From the NCBI RefSeq assembly GCF_014695715.1, contig NZ_JACJOT010000008.1, positions 1,364,001-1,428,000 on the forward strand: 64,000 bases of DNA. Direction: 5' to 3'. Every line of letters starts with the position of its first letter. The stretch's first letter is position 1. Both the position numbers and the translations under genes were made by a program. Shown here piece by piece: positions 1 to 9,175 of the stretch. This stretch comes from Microcoleus sp. FACHB-68. GTDB lineage: Bacteria; Cyanobacteriota; Cyanobacteriia; Cyanobacteriales; Oscillatoriaceae. Under the pieces are notes generated by a model. The model was given only the letters and a program-made list of their open reading frames with translations. It was not told where the DNA came from and made no database searches.

Positions 1-2
1 AT

Positions 3-338
3 CTCGGCCTCGTCCCCACAACAGACAGCGAAGGCGTCATGCAAGACGTACATTGGTACAGTGGCGTGATTGGCGGGATGTTTCAAGGCTACACCCTCGG
101 CAACCTGATGAGCGCCCAGTTTTATGAAACAGCCCTCAATATCAATCCAGAAATTCCCGTTGATATTGAGCGAGGCAATTTCACCAGCCTGCATCAGTGG
201 CTTCAAGAAAACATCTACCAGCACGGACGCAAATACACCGCAGATGAATTGCTTGAGCGCGTCACGGGCAGTCCTTTGAGCGTCGAACCCTTTATCCGCT
301 ACATCCGGGGCAAATACAGTGAACTCTACTCGCTGTAA
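3..338 (+). CDS. Carboxypeptidase Taq (M32 metallopeptidase), C-terminal part
   Basis: The reading frame is already open at the window edge, so this is the last 111 codons of a gene that starts upstream. The visible part has LQ/MQDVHW followed by GGMFQGYTLGNL and ends in a helical tail, which matches the C-terminal end of M32 zinc carboxypeptidases. The HEXXH catalytic helix lies upstream, outside the window. The family removes C-terminal residues from peptides in the cytoplasm. The stop TAA is followed by a 108-bp gap before sucrose synthase on the same strand. Family assignment is fairly sure, but the intactness of the gene cannot be judged. Confidence 0.8.
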   Translation, partial: LGLVPTTDSEGVMQDVHWYSGVIGGMFQGYTLGNLMSAQFYETALNINPEIPVDIERGNFTSLHQWLQENIYQHGRKYTADELLERVTGSPLSVEPFIRYIRGKYSELYSL

Positions 339-446
339 AAAGTGTGAGATTTTAACGCTTTTTATACTACAGAGGGAGTCCCCCTCAGGGCAGCATTTTG
401 TAACTTAGTGGTTGTAAAAGCTATTAATTTCTACAGGGGAGGCTTC

Positions 447-2867
447 ATGTCTGATTTGTTACAAACTGTTATCGAAAGTAGTGAAAAAAGCGATCTTCGG
501 CAATTTATCAGTGATATCCGACAACAAGAAAAGCGATATTTACTCAGAAATGACATCCTAACTGCCTTCGCCGACTTCTGCATCAATTACCAAAAGCCCG
601 AAGCGTTTGCTGATTCTTCCGTTTTAGGTAAATTTATTTACGAAACTCAGGAAATTATCATTGAGGAGGACAGTATCTGTCTGATCGTGCGCCCCAAAAT
701 TGCCTCTCAAGAAATTTACCGGCTCACAGATGACTTGAAAGTTGAACGGCTGAGTGCCGAAGAGTTACTGGATGTGCGCGATCTTTTTGTCAAGCACTTC
801 CACCCCCACGAAGGAGATGTATTCGAGATTGATTTTGGGCCGTTTTACGATTACTCCCCCACTATTCGCGACCCGAAAAACATTGGTAAAGGAGTGCAAT
901 TCCTCAACCGATATTTATCTAGTAAACTGTTTCAAGACCCCAAACAGTGGCTAGCGGCGCTGTATGATTTCTTGAGCGTCCACAGCTACAATGGCATTCA
1001 ACTGCTGATTAACGAACGCATTAAAAACCAGCAGCAGCTTTCTGATCGGATCAAGCAAGCGATCAAATTTGTCGGTGCTCGCCCAGGGGATGAACCCTAC
1101 GAAAACTTCCGCTTGGATCTGCAAGTGATGGGCTTTGAACCGGGATGGGGTAACACTGCCGGCAGGGTACGCGAAACGTTGGAAATTCTCGATGAACTGA
1201 TTGACTCGCCTGACGATGCCGTTCTCGAAGCTTTCATCTCCCGCATTCCGATGATCTTTCGCATCGTTTTGGTGTCTGTGCATGGCTGGTTTGGCCAAGA
1301 AGGAGTTCTAGGCCGGCCTGACACCGGCGGCCAAGTTGTCTACGTCCTCGACCAAGCCAAAAGCCTAGAAACTCAACTGCAAGAGGAACTCTCCCTAGCC
1401 GGTTTAGATGCCTTCGGTGCCCAGCCCAAAGTCATCATTCTCAGCCGGCTGATCCCCAACAGTGACGGCACCCGCTGTAACCAGCGCCTGGAAAAAGTTC
1501 ATGGAACCGATAATGCTTGGATTTTGCGCGTTCCCTTCCGCGATTTTAATTCCAACCTCACCCAACACTGGATTTCGCGGTTTGAAATTTGGCCTTATCT
1601 GGAAACTTACGCCATTGATGCCGAAAAAGAACTGCTGGCAGAATTTCAAGGCCGGCCTGACTTTATCATCGGCAACTACTCTGATGGCAACTTAGTCGCC
1701 TTCCTGCTAGCGCGTCGCCTCCAGGTTACTCAGTGCATTGTCGCCCACGCCCTAGAAAAATCTAAATACTTGTTTAGTAACCTTTACTGGCAAGAATCGG
1801 AAAAGGCGTACCACTTCTCCCTGCAGTTCACCGTCGATTTGATTGCGATGAACGCCGCCAATTTTATCATCAGCAGCACTTATCAAGAAATTGTGGGAAC
1901 GCCAGATAGTGTAGGGCAATATGAGTCTTACAAGTGCTTCACCATGCCGGATTTGTATCACGTCGTTAATGGAATTGAGCTGTTCAGTCCCAAATTTAAC
2001 GTCGTGCCGCCCGGAGTGAATGAGAGCGTATATTTCCCCTACAGCCGGCAAGAAGATCGGCTCAACAGTGTCCGTGAACGCCTCGAAGACCTGCTTTTCC
2101 ATCAAGAAGACCCCGCTCATATCTTTGGCAAACTCGACGATCCCAGCAAGCGCCCGCTGTTTTCAATGGCACGCCTCGACCGCATTAAAAACCTCACCGG
2201 CTTGGCAGAATGCTTTGGTAAGAGCAAGGCATTGCAAGAGAGCTGCAATTTAATTTTGGTTGCCGGTAAATTGCACGTTAATGAGTCAACCGATCACGAA
2301 GAACTCAGCGAAATGGAGAAGCTTTATCGGCTCATTGACGAATACAATTTGCACGGGCGTGTTCGCTGGTTGGGAGTGCGTTTACCCAAGAGTGACTCCG
2401 GCGAAATTTACCGAGTCATTGCCGATCATGAAGGGATTTTTGTCCAGCCGGCCTTATTTGAAGCTTTTGGTTTAACAATTTTGGAAGCCATGATCTGTGG
2501 CGTTCCTACCTTTGGCACTCAATTTGGCGGACCGTTGGAAATCATTAAAGATAAAGTCAACGGATTTTACATCAACCCCACAAACTTGGAAGAAACCGCC
2601 GAAAGAATCCTGGATTTTATTACTAAATGTGACCAAAATCCTAATTACTGGCACCAAATTTCCAAAGCCGGTATCGAGCGAGTTTACAGCACCTACACCT
2701 GGAAAATCCACACCACGCGGCTGCTATCTTTAGGCAAAATCTACGGTTTTTGGAACCACATCTCCAAAGAAAACCGTGAGGATATGCTGCGTTACATCGA
2801 ATCGCTGTTTTATCTGCTCTATAAACCCCGCGCCAAACAGCTTCTCGAACAACACCAGGAACGGTAA
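447..2867 (+). CDS. susA: Sucrose synthase
   Basis: Reversibly converts sucrose plus a nucleoside diphosphate into nucleotide-sugar and fructose; in cyanobacteria it mainly cleaves sucrose and feeds ADP/UDP-glucose to polysaccharide synthesis. The protein is 806 residues, the usual length. Residues 1 to about 260 form the sucrose-synthase N-terminal region; the rest is a GT-B glycosyltransferase family 4 unit, with VSVHGWFGQ and GRPDTGGQVVYV in the first Rossmann half and the nucleotide-binding EAFGLTILEAM near residue 670. A GTG at 408 could extend it by 13 codons, but ATG 447 has the purine-rich site AGGGGAGG just upstream and gives the family length. It appears monocistronic. Function is assigned with high confidence; the preferred nucleotide is not visible. 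Confidence 0.95.
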   Translation: MSDLLQTVIESSEKSDLRQFISDIRQQEKRYLLRNDILTAFADFCINYQKPEAFADSSVLGKFIYETQEIIIEEDSICLIVRPKIASQEIYRLTDDLKVERLSAEELLDVRDLFVKHFHPHEGDVFEIDFGPFYDYSPTIRDPKNIGKGVQFLNRYLSSKLFQDPKQWLAALYDFLSVHSYNGIQLLINERIKNQQQLSDRIKQAIKFVGARPGDEPYENFRLDLQVMGFEPGWGNTAGRVRETLEILDELIDSPDDAVLEAFISRIPMIFRIVLVSVHGWFGQEGVLGRPDTGGQVVYVLDQAKSLETQLQEELSLAGLDAFGAQPKVIILSRLIPNSDGTRCNQRLEKVHGTDNAWILRVPFRDFNSNLTQHWISRFEIWPYLETYAIDAEKELLAEFQGRPDFIIGNYSDGNLVAFLLARRLQVTQCIVAHALEKSKYLFSNLYWQESEKAYHFSLQFTVDLIAMNAANFIISSTYQEIVGTPDSVGQYESYKCFTMPDLYHVVNGIELFSPKFNVVPPGVNESVYFPYSRQEDRLNSVRERLEDLLFHQEDPAHIFGKLDDPSKRPLFSMARLDRIKNLTGLAECFGKSKALQESCNLILVAGKLHVNESTDHEELSEMEKLYRLIDEYNLHGRVRWLGVRLPKSDSGEIYRVIADHEGIFVQPALFEAFGLTILEAMICGVPTFGTQFGGPLEIIKDKVNGFYINPTNLEETAERILDFITKCDQNPNYWHQISKAGIERVYSTYTWKIHTTRLLSLGKIYGFWNHISKENREDMLRYIESLFYLLYKPRAKQLLEQHQER

Positions 2868-2870
2868 GAG

Positions 2871-2957
2871 AGGGCATGGGGCATGGGGCATGGGGCATGG
2901 GGCATTGGGCATTTCTCCCCTCTCTCCAACTAGCCCCTAGTCCTTAGTCCCTAGCCT
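2871..2957. repeat. Short tandem heptamer arrays (GGGGCAT, then TAGTCCC type)
   Basis: Six copies of a GGGGCAT-type heptamer (2871-2912) are followed by a second array of TAGCCCC/TAGTCCT/TAGTCCC units (about 2930-2957). The second array runs into the TAG stop codon of the next, oppositely oriented gene. Such STRR-type heptamers are typical cyanobacterial intergenic repeats. Related arrays lie at 10950-11032 and 35212-35245. Confidence 0.85.
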
Positions 2958-3433
2958 CCTAAACTGCGTCCCGCACCATGTAATTCTGGTGCGGGAGTTT
3001 CAGTCTCTTTAGCATTTAACTTGCGGTTAAATTCACGAATTCGGCGAGATAAAAGACGGATAATATTGACCGCAATTCCTGGGGTTTCTTCAATGGCATC
3101 GTAGAGTTGCTGCTGCGTTAGCATCAGACAGTCACAGGGTTCCAAAGTCGTGACAGAGGCAGAACGAGGTTCGGCATCGAACAACGACATCTCACCAAAA
3201 CAAGCACCTTGCTCAAGTTGTGCCAGATCCTGCTCTCCCAGGTGAACCCGGACTCGCCCAGAAACGACAATGTAGAGGGAACGCCCCTCTTGTCCTTGAG
3301 TGAAAATCGTGTGCTGAGCTGGAAATGAAAGCTCATCCATCACAGAAGCCAGCCGGACGAGAAAATCATCCCGTAGCTCTTTAAATATCGGGACTCCCCT
3401 GACAAATAATAGGCGGTCAACGCTAGTCAGCAT
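2951..3433 (-). CDS. Stand-alone cyclic-nucleotide-binding domain protein
   Basis: A 160-residue protein that is almost entirely one CRP/cNMP-binding domain: beta-roll from about residue 15 and phosphate-binding cassette FGEMSLFDAEPRSASV at about 80-95, with the Glu and Arg that contact the cyclic phosphate and ribose both present. There is no helix-turn-helix, so it is not a CRP-type transcription factor; the C-terminus is a short charged tail (about residues 135-160). It follows the large translocase/HEAT protein on the same strand, 104 bp downstream of that gene's stop. In related proteins a cNMP domain is part of the same polypeptide as the HEAT repeats, so a regulatory partnership is a reasonable inference. 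Start ATG 3433 is the only plausible one. Confidence 0.8.
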   Translation of the reverse strand: MLTSVDRLLFVRGVPIFKELRDDFLVRLASVMDELSFPAQHTIFTQGQEGRSLYIVVSGRVRVHLGEQDLAQLEQGACFGEMSLFDAEPRSASVTTLEPCDCLMLTQQQLYDAIEETPGIAVNIIRLLSRRIREFNRKLNAKETETPAPELHGAGRSLGG

Positions 3434-3492
3434 TTAAGTTGTTCATCCTCAGGATTCCGGTTGCCTCTAGAGAAACGATGGAGCGGGAACGT

Positions 3493-3530
3493 TGAATGAT
3501 GAGGGGAAGAACAGTTTAATTCATCATTCA
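3493..3530 (-). terminator. Perfect 10-bp hairpin after the translocase/HEAT gene
   Basis: TGAATGATGA (3493-3502) is the exact reverse complement of 3521-3530, with an 18-nt loop. It lies directly after the stop of the gene ending at 3538 on the minus strand. There is no clear U-run, so it may be an mRNA 3'-end stabiliser rather than an intrinsic terminator. Confidence 0.5.
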
Positions 3531-3537
3531 TCCTTCA

Positions 3538-6500
3538 TTAAGTTGCCTCAAATCCGGCTATCCCCGGATAATTGGAAGCGCGGTTTGCTTCGCCGGCCTG
3601 GTCGAAATACCCCCGCCCCGATGCAGTTTCTGCTGAATTGCTAACGGCCAATTCAGCCATCATCTGCTTAACTTGGGCAGCAACGAGTCGATCGGGATCG
3701 TTTTGCAGCATTGGTAGCAATTCTACCAATGCGCGTGGCGAAGCGACTCCCAGATAGGCAAGTACCGACTCGCGCACCAAACCTCTGGGATGGCGCAGAC
3801 AAGCGAGTGTCTGATCCGCCGTCAGACTCCAACGGGCGGACCGGGCCAGATGGAAACAGCAAGCCAGGGGCCAATCGGAGAGGAAATGGCGTAACTCTAG
3901 CAGCCGGCGTAGGCGATCGCTGGGAGTCATGGGCTGATAAACCAGGAGTTCTGACAAGTTTTGCAGTTTTTCCCGATCCTCGCGCCGGTCTAACACACTC
4001 AGCAGCGCTCGTTTAGTCGGAATATCCAAAGTATTATCTAAAATTTCCAGCCCCCGCGCCATATTTGACCGCGAACCCGATTTCAAGTTAAATGAGGCTG
4101 CCTGAATGCTCGTGTGGGGATAAAGGAACTTCATCAGCAAAAATAACCGATCTACCGCATCCGCTTGCAGATCCCGCAGCGCCCGTCGCAGCAGTTCTGC
4201 TTCCTCACCGGCAACTTGTTCTGCCGGCAGATCCACCAGTGCCGCATAAAGCTGACCGAGGAACCTCAATTCCTGGTCAATTAAGGTTTCTACGCCACTA
4301 CGACCCAAACGATCCAACACCCCTTCAATCCCGGCTTCTTGGGGCATTTTCAGCAGAATCCGGAGAATATTACGCCGGGTTGTACCCCAAGCCGTCATCA
4401 AGTGAGAAGCCAGGGCGTCTAGGGCTTCCCGCGTGCCGATCTGGCCTAGGGCACTCCAAGCGTGCATCCGCACTAAATCGGGCTTGTGAGCATCTTCTGC
4501 AAGTACCACAAGCGGGTTAATGATTTCGTTATCTAATCGAACCAAGGCACGCAGGGCGGCTTCGCGGGTGGATTTATAGTAAAGTCCACGCAGCAGAGAA
4601 GGATAATATTCCTCTAAATGTGTGGATGCGATCACATCCAGCAAAGCGCAGCGCACCCGCAACGATTCATCCTGTAAGAGGTTGGGGATATAAAGTCGCA
4701 AGCCTTGCAAATAATCGGCCTCGCCCAGCGCCCGACAGCCCATCACCCGTTCCCGTTCTTGTTTATGGGTGAGCATTCGCCGCAGGGCGTTGGTGGCTTC
4801 GGCTTTTTGCTCCCGGTTGCCCCGGCGCATGATCAGGGAAGCGGCGGTTCCTCGCACCACGGGGTCTACTTGGGGTTGCAAATAAGGTCTTAAAGCTTGA
4901 ATATCTGGGGCTTTCTCGGTTAGCCAGACGTAGCGTAAACCTAACGCTAAGACTTCTGGCGGCAGGGTGTGCTCGATCAGCGCCCGCACTTGGGGAAGGT
5001 AGGCGGGACTGGGATGGTTGAGCATCGTCTCCAGACTTTGGCGCTGCAAAGCCGGCGGCAGGGTTACCAGCAGCGGCGCGAGAACTTCACCAACATTGTT
5101 GGGATCGATTTGGGTGAGGAGTTCAATACAAGAGCGTTTATCGGCTTCTGTACCGGGCTTTTCTAAGGTGTCTACCACGGCACGTTTGAGGACACGCAGA
5201 TCCACGTCTGTCACCCCCAGCCGGCCCCTTTCAGCGCTGGAGACGAGCAAGCCGACATAACGAGATCGCAGCATCCAAACGACGTACACCCAAGCCAAGG
5301 CTAAGAGCACAATCTGACCGACAAAAATCCATCCCTCTAATTGCACAACTGCGGCATCTGTGGCTTTGGGCAGTACAAAGCGACAGAACCAAATGGTTGC
5401 AAAAATCATCAAGCCAATCACGCCGTCGGATAGCGGCTCAGCAATGCCATTGACGACGGCCTGCACGTCATCACGATTGGCTTCTGGGATAGGTTGGAAT
5501 AAGACGGGGCTAACCCCTTCAAATAGGGTGTAGTGCAATAGTTCTTCAAAAAACTTGAGAACCACCAAACCGGAAAATAAGGGCAACAGGTTTGTGAAAG
5601 AAGTGATTACGGAACCTAACCCAATTACCGCCAAACCAGCCGGTAAGATGATGGCGGAACCAAACACGCCCATGCGTTCAACGAGCCGGCTAGAGACAAA
5701 CCACTGCATCACGAGTTCAAAGATGCCCAGAAAGCCGTTGAAAACGCCAATGAACGCTGCGATACCCAGACTTTTATCGCCTAAATCTTGCTGTTCTAAC
5801 TCGCTTAAGAATTGAAAATCAACCAGGATATTTAGCAATTCTGCGAGGACAAAAAAGGCGATTAAGGGGACGACGTAGTGCTGGATGGGACCGCGTAGCC
5901 GTTTGTTGGCGAATTCTGCCTGTTCATCCTCTTCTTCTCTGAGGGGAGAGTCGGGAAATGCTTGTTGGTAAGCTTGACTGAGATAGTACAGGATGCCGGC
6001 TCCTAGCACCATCATCAAGCAAGCCATGAGGATGACATTATTCAGTCCGACTAAATTGAGAAAGAAGGGCAGGGAAAAGCCGCTAACAACATCGGCAAGC
6101 AAGATACCGCTGCTGATAATCGGGTAGGTGCGTTTAATTTCCCGAATGTTAAAGAGTTGGTTGGCGGTGATCGAGGTGTTGAGGTCGTTGAGGACGTAGA
6201 TCCCATCCAGCCACAGACGCATCAGAAAGACGGTGATACCTAGGATCACCGGCAGCCCTAATCCAACCCGGAACAGCAGTAGGGGGGCTGCCATGATCAG
6301 GGCAATCAACACAATCACTCGGCGCAGGGGCAGGATGCTTTGCAGCCACGTATACAATGCGCCTAAGGCAGAACCAATAACGGCACCGGAGATATAAATC
6401 CACGGCAGCTGTTCTGCACCATATTCGTCTAAGAACAGTCCAACTGTACTGGCTTCTAGCCAGAGAACTCCCACAGAGGTTGCTGTGTAGAAAGCGAACA

Positions 6501-6597
6501 TCAGGAAGGTTCGTTCTGCTTCCTCTGGCCGCAAATTCACCCACTGTAGAAGTATCTGCCCCCATCTTCCCCCAAACCGCTGATCTCTCAGTTCCAT
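3538..6597 (-). CDS. Nucleotide-translocase-like membrane protein with HEAT repeats
   Basis: A 1019-residue protein. Residues 1 to about 470 contain around 12 hydrophobic segments resembling the ATP/ADP translocase (NTT/TLC) and MFS fold, e.g. RTFLMFAFYTATSVGVLWLEA near the start. Residues from about 480 to 960 are soluble alpha-helical repeats of HEAT/PBS-lyase type (for instance RMHAWSALGQIGTREALDAL). The C-terminal 50 residues are low complexity. Start: ATG 6597 is preceded by AGGAATGAACGGGGC; an upstream in-frame ATG at 6738 would add 47 unlike residues and is less likely. Transport substrate is unknown; the HEAT part suggests a scaffold or regulatory platform at the membrane. The small cNMP-binding gene follows on the same strand. 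Confidence 0.75.
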   Translation of the reverse strand: MELRDQRFGGRWGQILLQWVNLRPEEAERTFLMFAFYTATSVGVLWLEASTVGLFLDEYGAEQLPWIYISGAVIGSALGALYTWLQSILPLRRVIVLIALIMAAPLLLFRVGLGLPVILGITVFLMRLWLDGIYVLNDLNTSITANQLFNIREIKRTYPIISSGILLADVVSGFSLPFFLNLVGLNNVILMACLMMVLGAGILYYLSQAYQQAFPDSPLREEEDEQAEFANKRLRGPIQHYVVPLIAFFVLAELLNILVDFQFLSELEQQDLGDKSLGIAAFIGVFNGFLGIFELVMQWFVSSRLVERMGVFGSAIILPAGLAVIGLGSVITSFTNLLPLFSGLVVLKFFEELLHYTLFEGVSPVLFQPIPEANRDDVQAVVNGIAEPLSDGVIGLMIFATIWFCRFVLPKATDAAVVQLEGWIFVGQIVLLALAWVYVVWMLRSRYVGLLVSSAERGRLGVTDVDLRVLKRAVVDTLEKPGTEADKRSCIELLTQIDPNNVGEVLAPLLVTLPPALQRQSLETMLNHPSPAYLPQVRALIEHTLPPEVLALGLRYVWLTEKAPDIQALRPYLQPQVDPVVRGTAASLIMRRGNREQKAEATNALRRMLTHKQERERVMGCRALGEADYLQGLRLYIPNLLQDESLRVRCALLDVIASTHLEEYYPSLLRGLYYKSTREAALRALVRLDNEIINPLVVLAEDAHKPDLVRMHAWSALGQIGTREALDALASHLMTAWGTTRRNILRILLKMPQEAGIEGVLDRLGRSGVETLIDQELRFLGQLYAALVDLPAEQVAGEEAELLRRALRDLQADAVDRLFLLMKFLYPHTSIQAASFNLKSGSRSNMARGLEILDNTLDIPTKRALLSVLDRREDREKLQNLSELLVYQPMTPSDRLRRLLELRHFLSDWPLACCFHLARSARWSLTADQTLACLRHPRGLVRESVLAYLGVASPRALVELLPMLQNDPDRLVAAQVKQMMAELAVSNSAETASGRGYFDQAGEANRASNYPGIAGFEAT

Positions 6598-7025
6598 GCC
6601 CCGTTCATTCCTGTGTTGTAGATATCCGAAGATGGCTTTTGTGCTAGCTGTTCGGTCAGCCGGTCGGGGTTGGTTTTGCGGGTAAATTGTCTGCAATTGA
6701 GCCAAAATTGCGCTCTCACACTCGCCCGTACCAGTCACATATCTTTTGTGCTATTCGTTATTAATTTTTTGAGCGCTGACCTTTGAGTGCTTCACCAACC
6801 ACGAACCGATGAGCTAACTTGCCTTCGCAGGATTCGCCGGCAATTTTGCACCGGCATCGCTAGCCTCTGAGGAGGATACACATCCTCGTCTTCTTCCCCA
6901 CTCGCCGGTAGGGGTACGAGTGGCGCATCTATTTTGAGCAGCGCTATCGTCAAGGCGTAGCGCTGCCCACTTATCTATCCCGCATTCGAGCCGGTGTCAG
7001 CTCTTATCTTATGCGACTGATGTTA
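6598..7025. other. 428-bp intergenic region between infC and the translocase gene
   Basis: Both flanking genes are on the minus strand. The stretch holds a GAGGATACACATCCTC hairpin near 6872-6888 and a 9-bp perfect inverted repeat, GCAGCGCTA (6938-6946) with its complement at 6958-6966, in GC-rich sequence. These could form the infC 3' end. No convincing gene was seen. Confidence 0.4.
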
Positions 7026-7556
7026 TTACTTTTTGGGGGAGAGCAACATCATCATACTACGCCCCTCTTTTTTGGGCGCTTGCTGAACTTCAGCAACTTC
7101 TTGCAAATCTGTTGCCATCCGCTTCAGTAAGCCTTCTGCCAAGTCTGTATGCTGAATTTCTCGGCCCCGGAACATAATGGTTGCTTTAACCTTATCTCCA
7201 TCATGAAGAAAGCGCTTTGCTTGATTGATCCGCACTTGGTAGTCGTGATCTTCAATCTTGTAGCGCATTTTCACTTCTTTGACTTCAGCAGTGTGTTGCT
7301 TTTTCTTAGCTTCGCGGGCTTTTTTCTCCTGTTCAAACTTAAACTTGCCGTAGTCCATAATCCGGCAAACAGGTGGATCTGCCTTGTCACTCACAAGCAC
7401 GAGATCCAGTTCCTTTTCGTAAGCTTGGCGCAAAGCATCTTGCGGCGTCATGATTCCCAACTGTCCTCCGTCGGTATCAATAACGCGTATCTTGGGAAAG
7501 CGAATTCTTTCGTTAATTTGGGGTAAATCGCGATTCGGGCGTCTCTTTTCTATCAC
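7026..7556 (-). CDS. infC: Translation initiation factor IF-3
   Basis: Binds the 30S subunit, prevents premature 50S joining and checks the start codon. The N-terminal domain begins with the conserved [19 protein letters not shown]; the linker is [15 protein letters not shown] and the C-terminal domain carries [14 protein letters not shown] and MFRGREIQH. It ends at 176 residues, the normal cyanobacterial length. The first usable standard start is GTG 7556, with no good Shine-Dalgarno upstream. As remembered, homologues start two residues earlier (MPVIEK), which here would be an ACG codon (7562-7560) preceded by ATA. This may reflect the rare start codon known for infC autoregulation in E. 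coli (AUU). Confidence 0.95.
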   Translation of the reverse strand: MIEKRRPNRDLPQINERIRFPKIRVIDTDGGQLGIMTPQDALRQAYEKELDLVLVSDKADPPVCRIMDYGKFKFEQEKKAREAKKKQHTAEVKEVKMRYKIEDHDYQVRINQAKRFLHDGDKVKATIMFRGREIQHTDLAEGLLKRMATDLQEVAEVQQAPKKEGRSMMMLLSPKK

Positions 7557-7898
7557 AGGCGTTATAAGGTATGAGGTGATGGGAGCGGTTAGTTAAGGGT
7601 TTACGTGAGCTATTGGGTGAGTCAGTGAACAGCCTCAAACTTCTATCAAGAAATGTCATGATTGAGGCAGTGGTTAAGAAGGCGATTATTATATCGTATT
7701 CAATCCATGCACAATGTATGTGAACTTGTAATTGCCATTCTACTCAGTCTGACTGAGTTTCTGTAACTGTGTTAATCTATCTTCGGAAATAGCTTGCCTC
7801 AAAAAGCTATAGCCATTGGAAATGCAGACCCAAGGCTATGGCCAAAACCATTAAAATTGAGAAGAAAGTTTGTAAAGTAATTTTGAGTTGAGGCAAGT
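7557..7898. promoter_or_regulatory. Divergent promoter region of infC and the alpha/beta hydrolase
   Basis: A 342-bp, mostly AT-rich spacer between two outward-facing genes, so it must contain both promoters. Apart from the possible small peptide frame at 7807-7896, nothing specific was recognised and no hairpin stands out. Confidence 0.4.
7807..7896 (-). CDS. Possible 29-residue single-helix membrane peptide
   Basis: From TTG 7896 the minus strand encodes a 29-residue peptide: a short polar start (PQLKITLQ), one continuous hydrophobic segment (FFSILMVLAIALGL) and HFQWL before a TAG stop. It looks like the small single-helix subunits of thylakoid complexes. The TTG start, the lack of a clear ribosome site and the position head-to-head with the next gene make it uncertain. 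I do not recognise a family. Confidence 0.25.
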   Translation of the reverse strand: MPQLKITLQTFFSILMVLAIALGLHFQWL

Positions 7899-8876
7899 GT
7901 GACTGTTTCCAGGCAATGGCAGCAACGAGTTGGAAGTCAGCGGGACTGGATCTGGCGCGGGTGGCAAACTCGCTATACTTACCTACGCTCTCCAGGGTTC
8001 GACCGGCAGGGCGAATCCCCAGTCGCTTCTTCTCCCTTAATTCTACTGCATGGGTTTGGGGCATCGATTGGCCACTGGCGAAACAATCTGGCTGATTTGG
8101 CTCAGCATCACACGGTTTACGCATTAGATATGCTGGGCTTTGGAGCGTCTCAAAAAGCACCGGCTCAGTACAATGTATCACTGTGGGTCGAGCAAGTCTA
8201 TGAATTCTGGAAGACGTTTATTAATGAGCCGGTTGTGTTGGTGGGCAACTCGATAGGTTCTTTGGTTTGTCTGGCGGCGGCGGAGGCTCATCCAGAAATG
8301 GTGCGGGGCATTGTGATGCTCAGTCTGCCTGATCCCTCTGTACGAGAGGAGGCGATCCCGGCATGGTTGCGACCGATCGTTACAACAGTTGAAGGAATCG
8401 TGGCCTCACCGGCATTGCTGAAAACGATATTTTATTTTGTTAGACGCCCCTCAATTGTTCGCCGTTGGGCCGGCATCGCTTATGCAAATCCGACGGCTGT
8501 AACAGAAGAACTGGTGGAAATTTTAGCCGGCCCTGCTCAAGATCGCGGTTCCGCCCAAGCTTTTTGCGCCATTCTCAAAGCAATGGCCAGTTCCAAATTT
8601 GGGCCAAGCGTTAAGAAAGTTCTGCAAAACCTAAAAATTCCGATGCTCTTGATTTGGGGACGTGAAGATCGCATGATCCCCCCCGGACTCGCCCGTCAGT
8701 TTGGCCAGCATAACACCGGCTTGCAGGTCGTTGAGCTAGAAAATGCCGGCCACTGCCTCCATGATGAATGTCCAGAGCAAGTTAACAAAATGATCTTGGA
8801 GTGGCTGAACGAGCAGTGTGCCGGTGCGCCGGTTTCGCCTTCCGTCTCAACGTCTTCTGCCATCTTCAGCCCCTAA
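7899..8876 (+). CDS. Alpha/beta hydrolase fold protein
   Basis: A 325-residue hydrolase with a complete catalytic set: oxyanion-hole LLHGFGASIGHWRNNL (about 52-67), nucleophile Ser in VGNSIGSLV (about 116-124), acid in WGREDRMIPP (about 253-262) and His in NAGHCLHDECPE (about 280-291). The start MTVSRQWQQRVGSQRDWIWRG is typical of a cyanobacterial subgroup related to plant and cyanobacterial esterases that act on chlorophyll-derived or other hydrophobic esters, but the substrate cannot be read from the sequence. GTG 7899 is the start; the last 20 residues are low-complexity Ser/Pro. No operon partner is visible. Confidence 0.85.
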   Translation: MTVSRQWQQRVGSQRDWIWRGWQTRYTYLRSPGFDRQGESPVASSPLILLHGFGASIGHWRNNLADLAQHHTVYALDMLGFGASQKAPAQYNVSLWVEQVYEFWKTFINEPVVLVGNSIGSLVCLAAAEAHPEMVRGIVMLSLPDPSVREEAIPAWLRPIVTTVEGIVASPALLKTIFYFVRRPSIVRRWAGIAYANPTAVTEELVEILAGPAQDRGSAQAFCAILKAMASSKFGPSVKKVLQNLKIPMLLIWGREDRMIPPGLARQFGQHNTGLQVVELENAGHCLHDECPEQVNKMILEWLNEQCAGAPVSPSVSTSSAIFSP

Positions 8877-9175
8877 AAACAGCCTTTTGTCGCTTCAGCA
8901 CAGCGCCGATAAATCAGGGATTTGAGCAGATTTCATCTATTTACCAAAACATCCATCCCCAAAGAAGTTGACACTCGCTGCAAAAAAAGCGCAAAGTAAG
9001 CCCGTTACCAACATTTGCGGTACAATGTCTGCCCTTGAGGAACTAGAACACAGGGACTAGAGACTACAAACTAGGGATTCTACCGTAGCTAAAAGCCAAT
9101 CAAACATTTTGTTTTGACTTTTAACCAATAACCGTATCAGACTCACCGACTTTTGTTTTGGCATAACTCAGGAAT
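8877..9175. other. 299-bp intergenic region
   Basis: Between two plus-strand genes. It contains a short degenerate heptamer run (GGACTAGAGACTACAAACTAGGGA, about 9054-9077) of the TAGTCCC repeat type and, presumably, the promoter of the pentapeptide gene. No hairpin or small gene was recognised. Confidence 0.4.

Noticed and set aside
7897-8181. Long minus-strand frame opposite the alpha/beta hydrolase
   Set aside because: It runs antisense to well-conserved hydrolase motifs and has no family features; only the last 29 codons beyond the gene were kept as a candidate.
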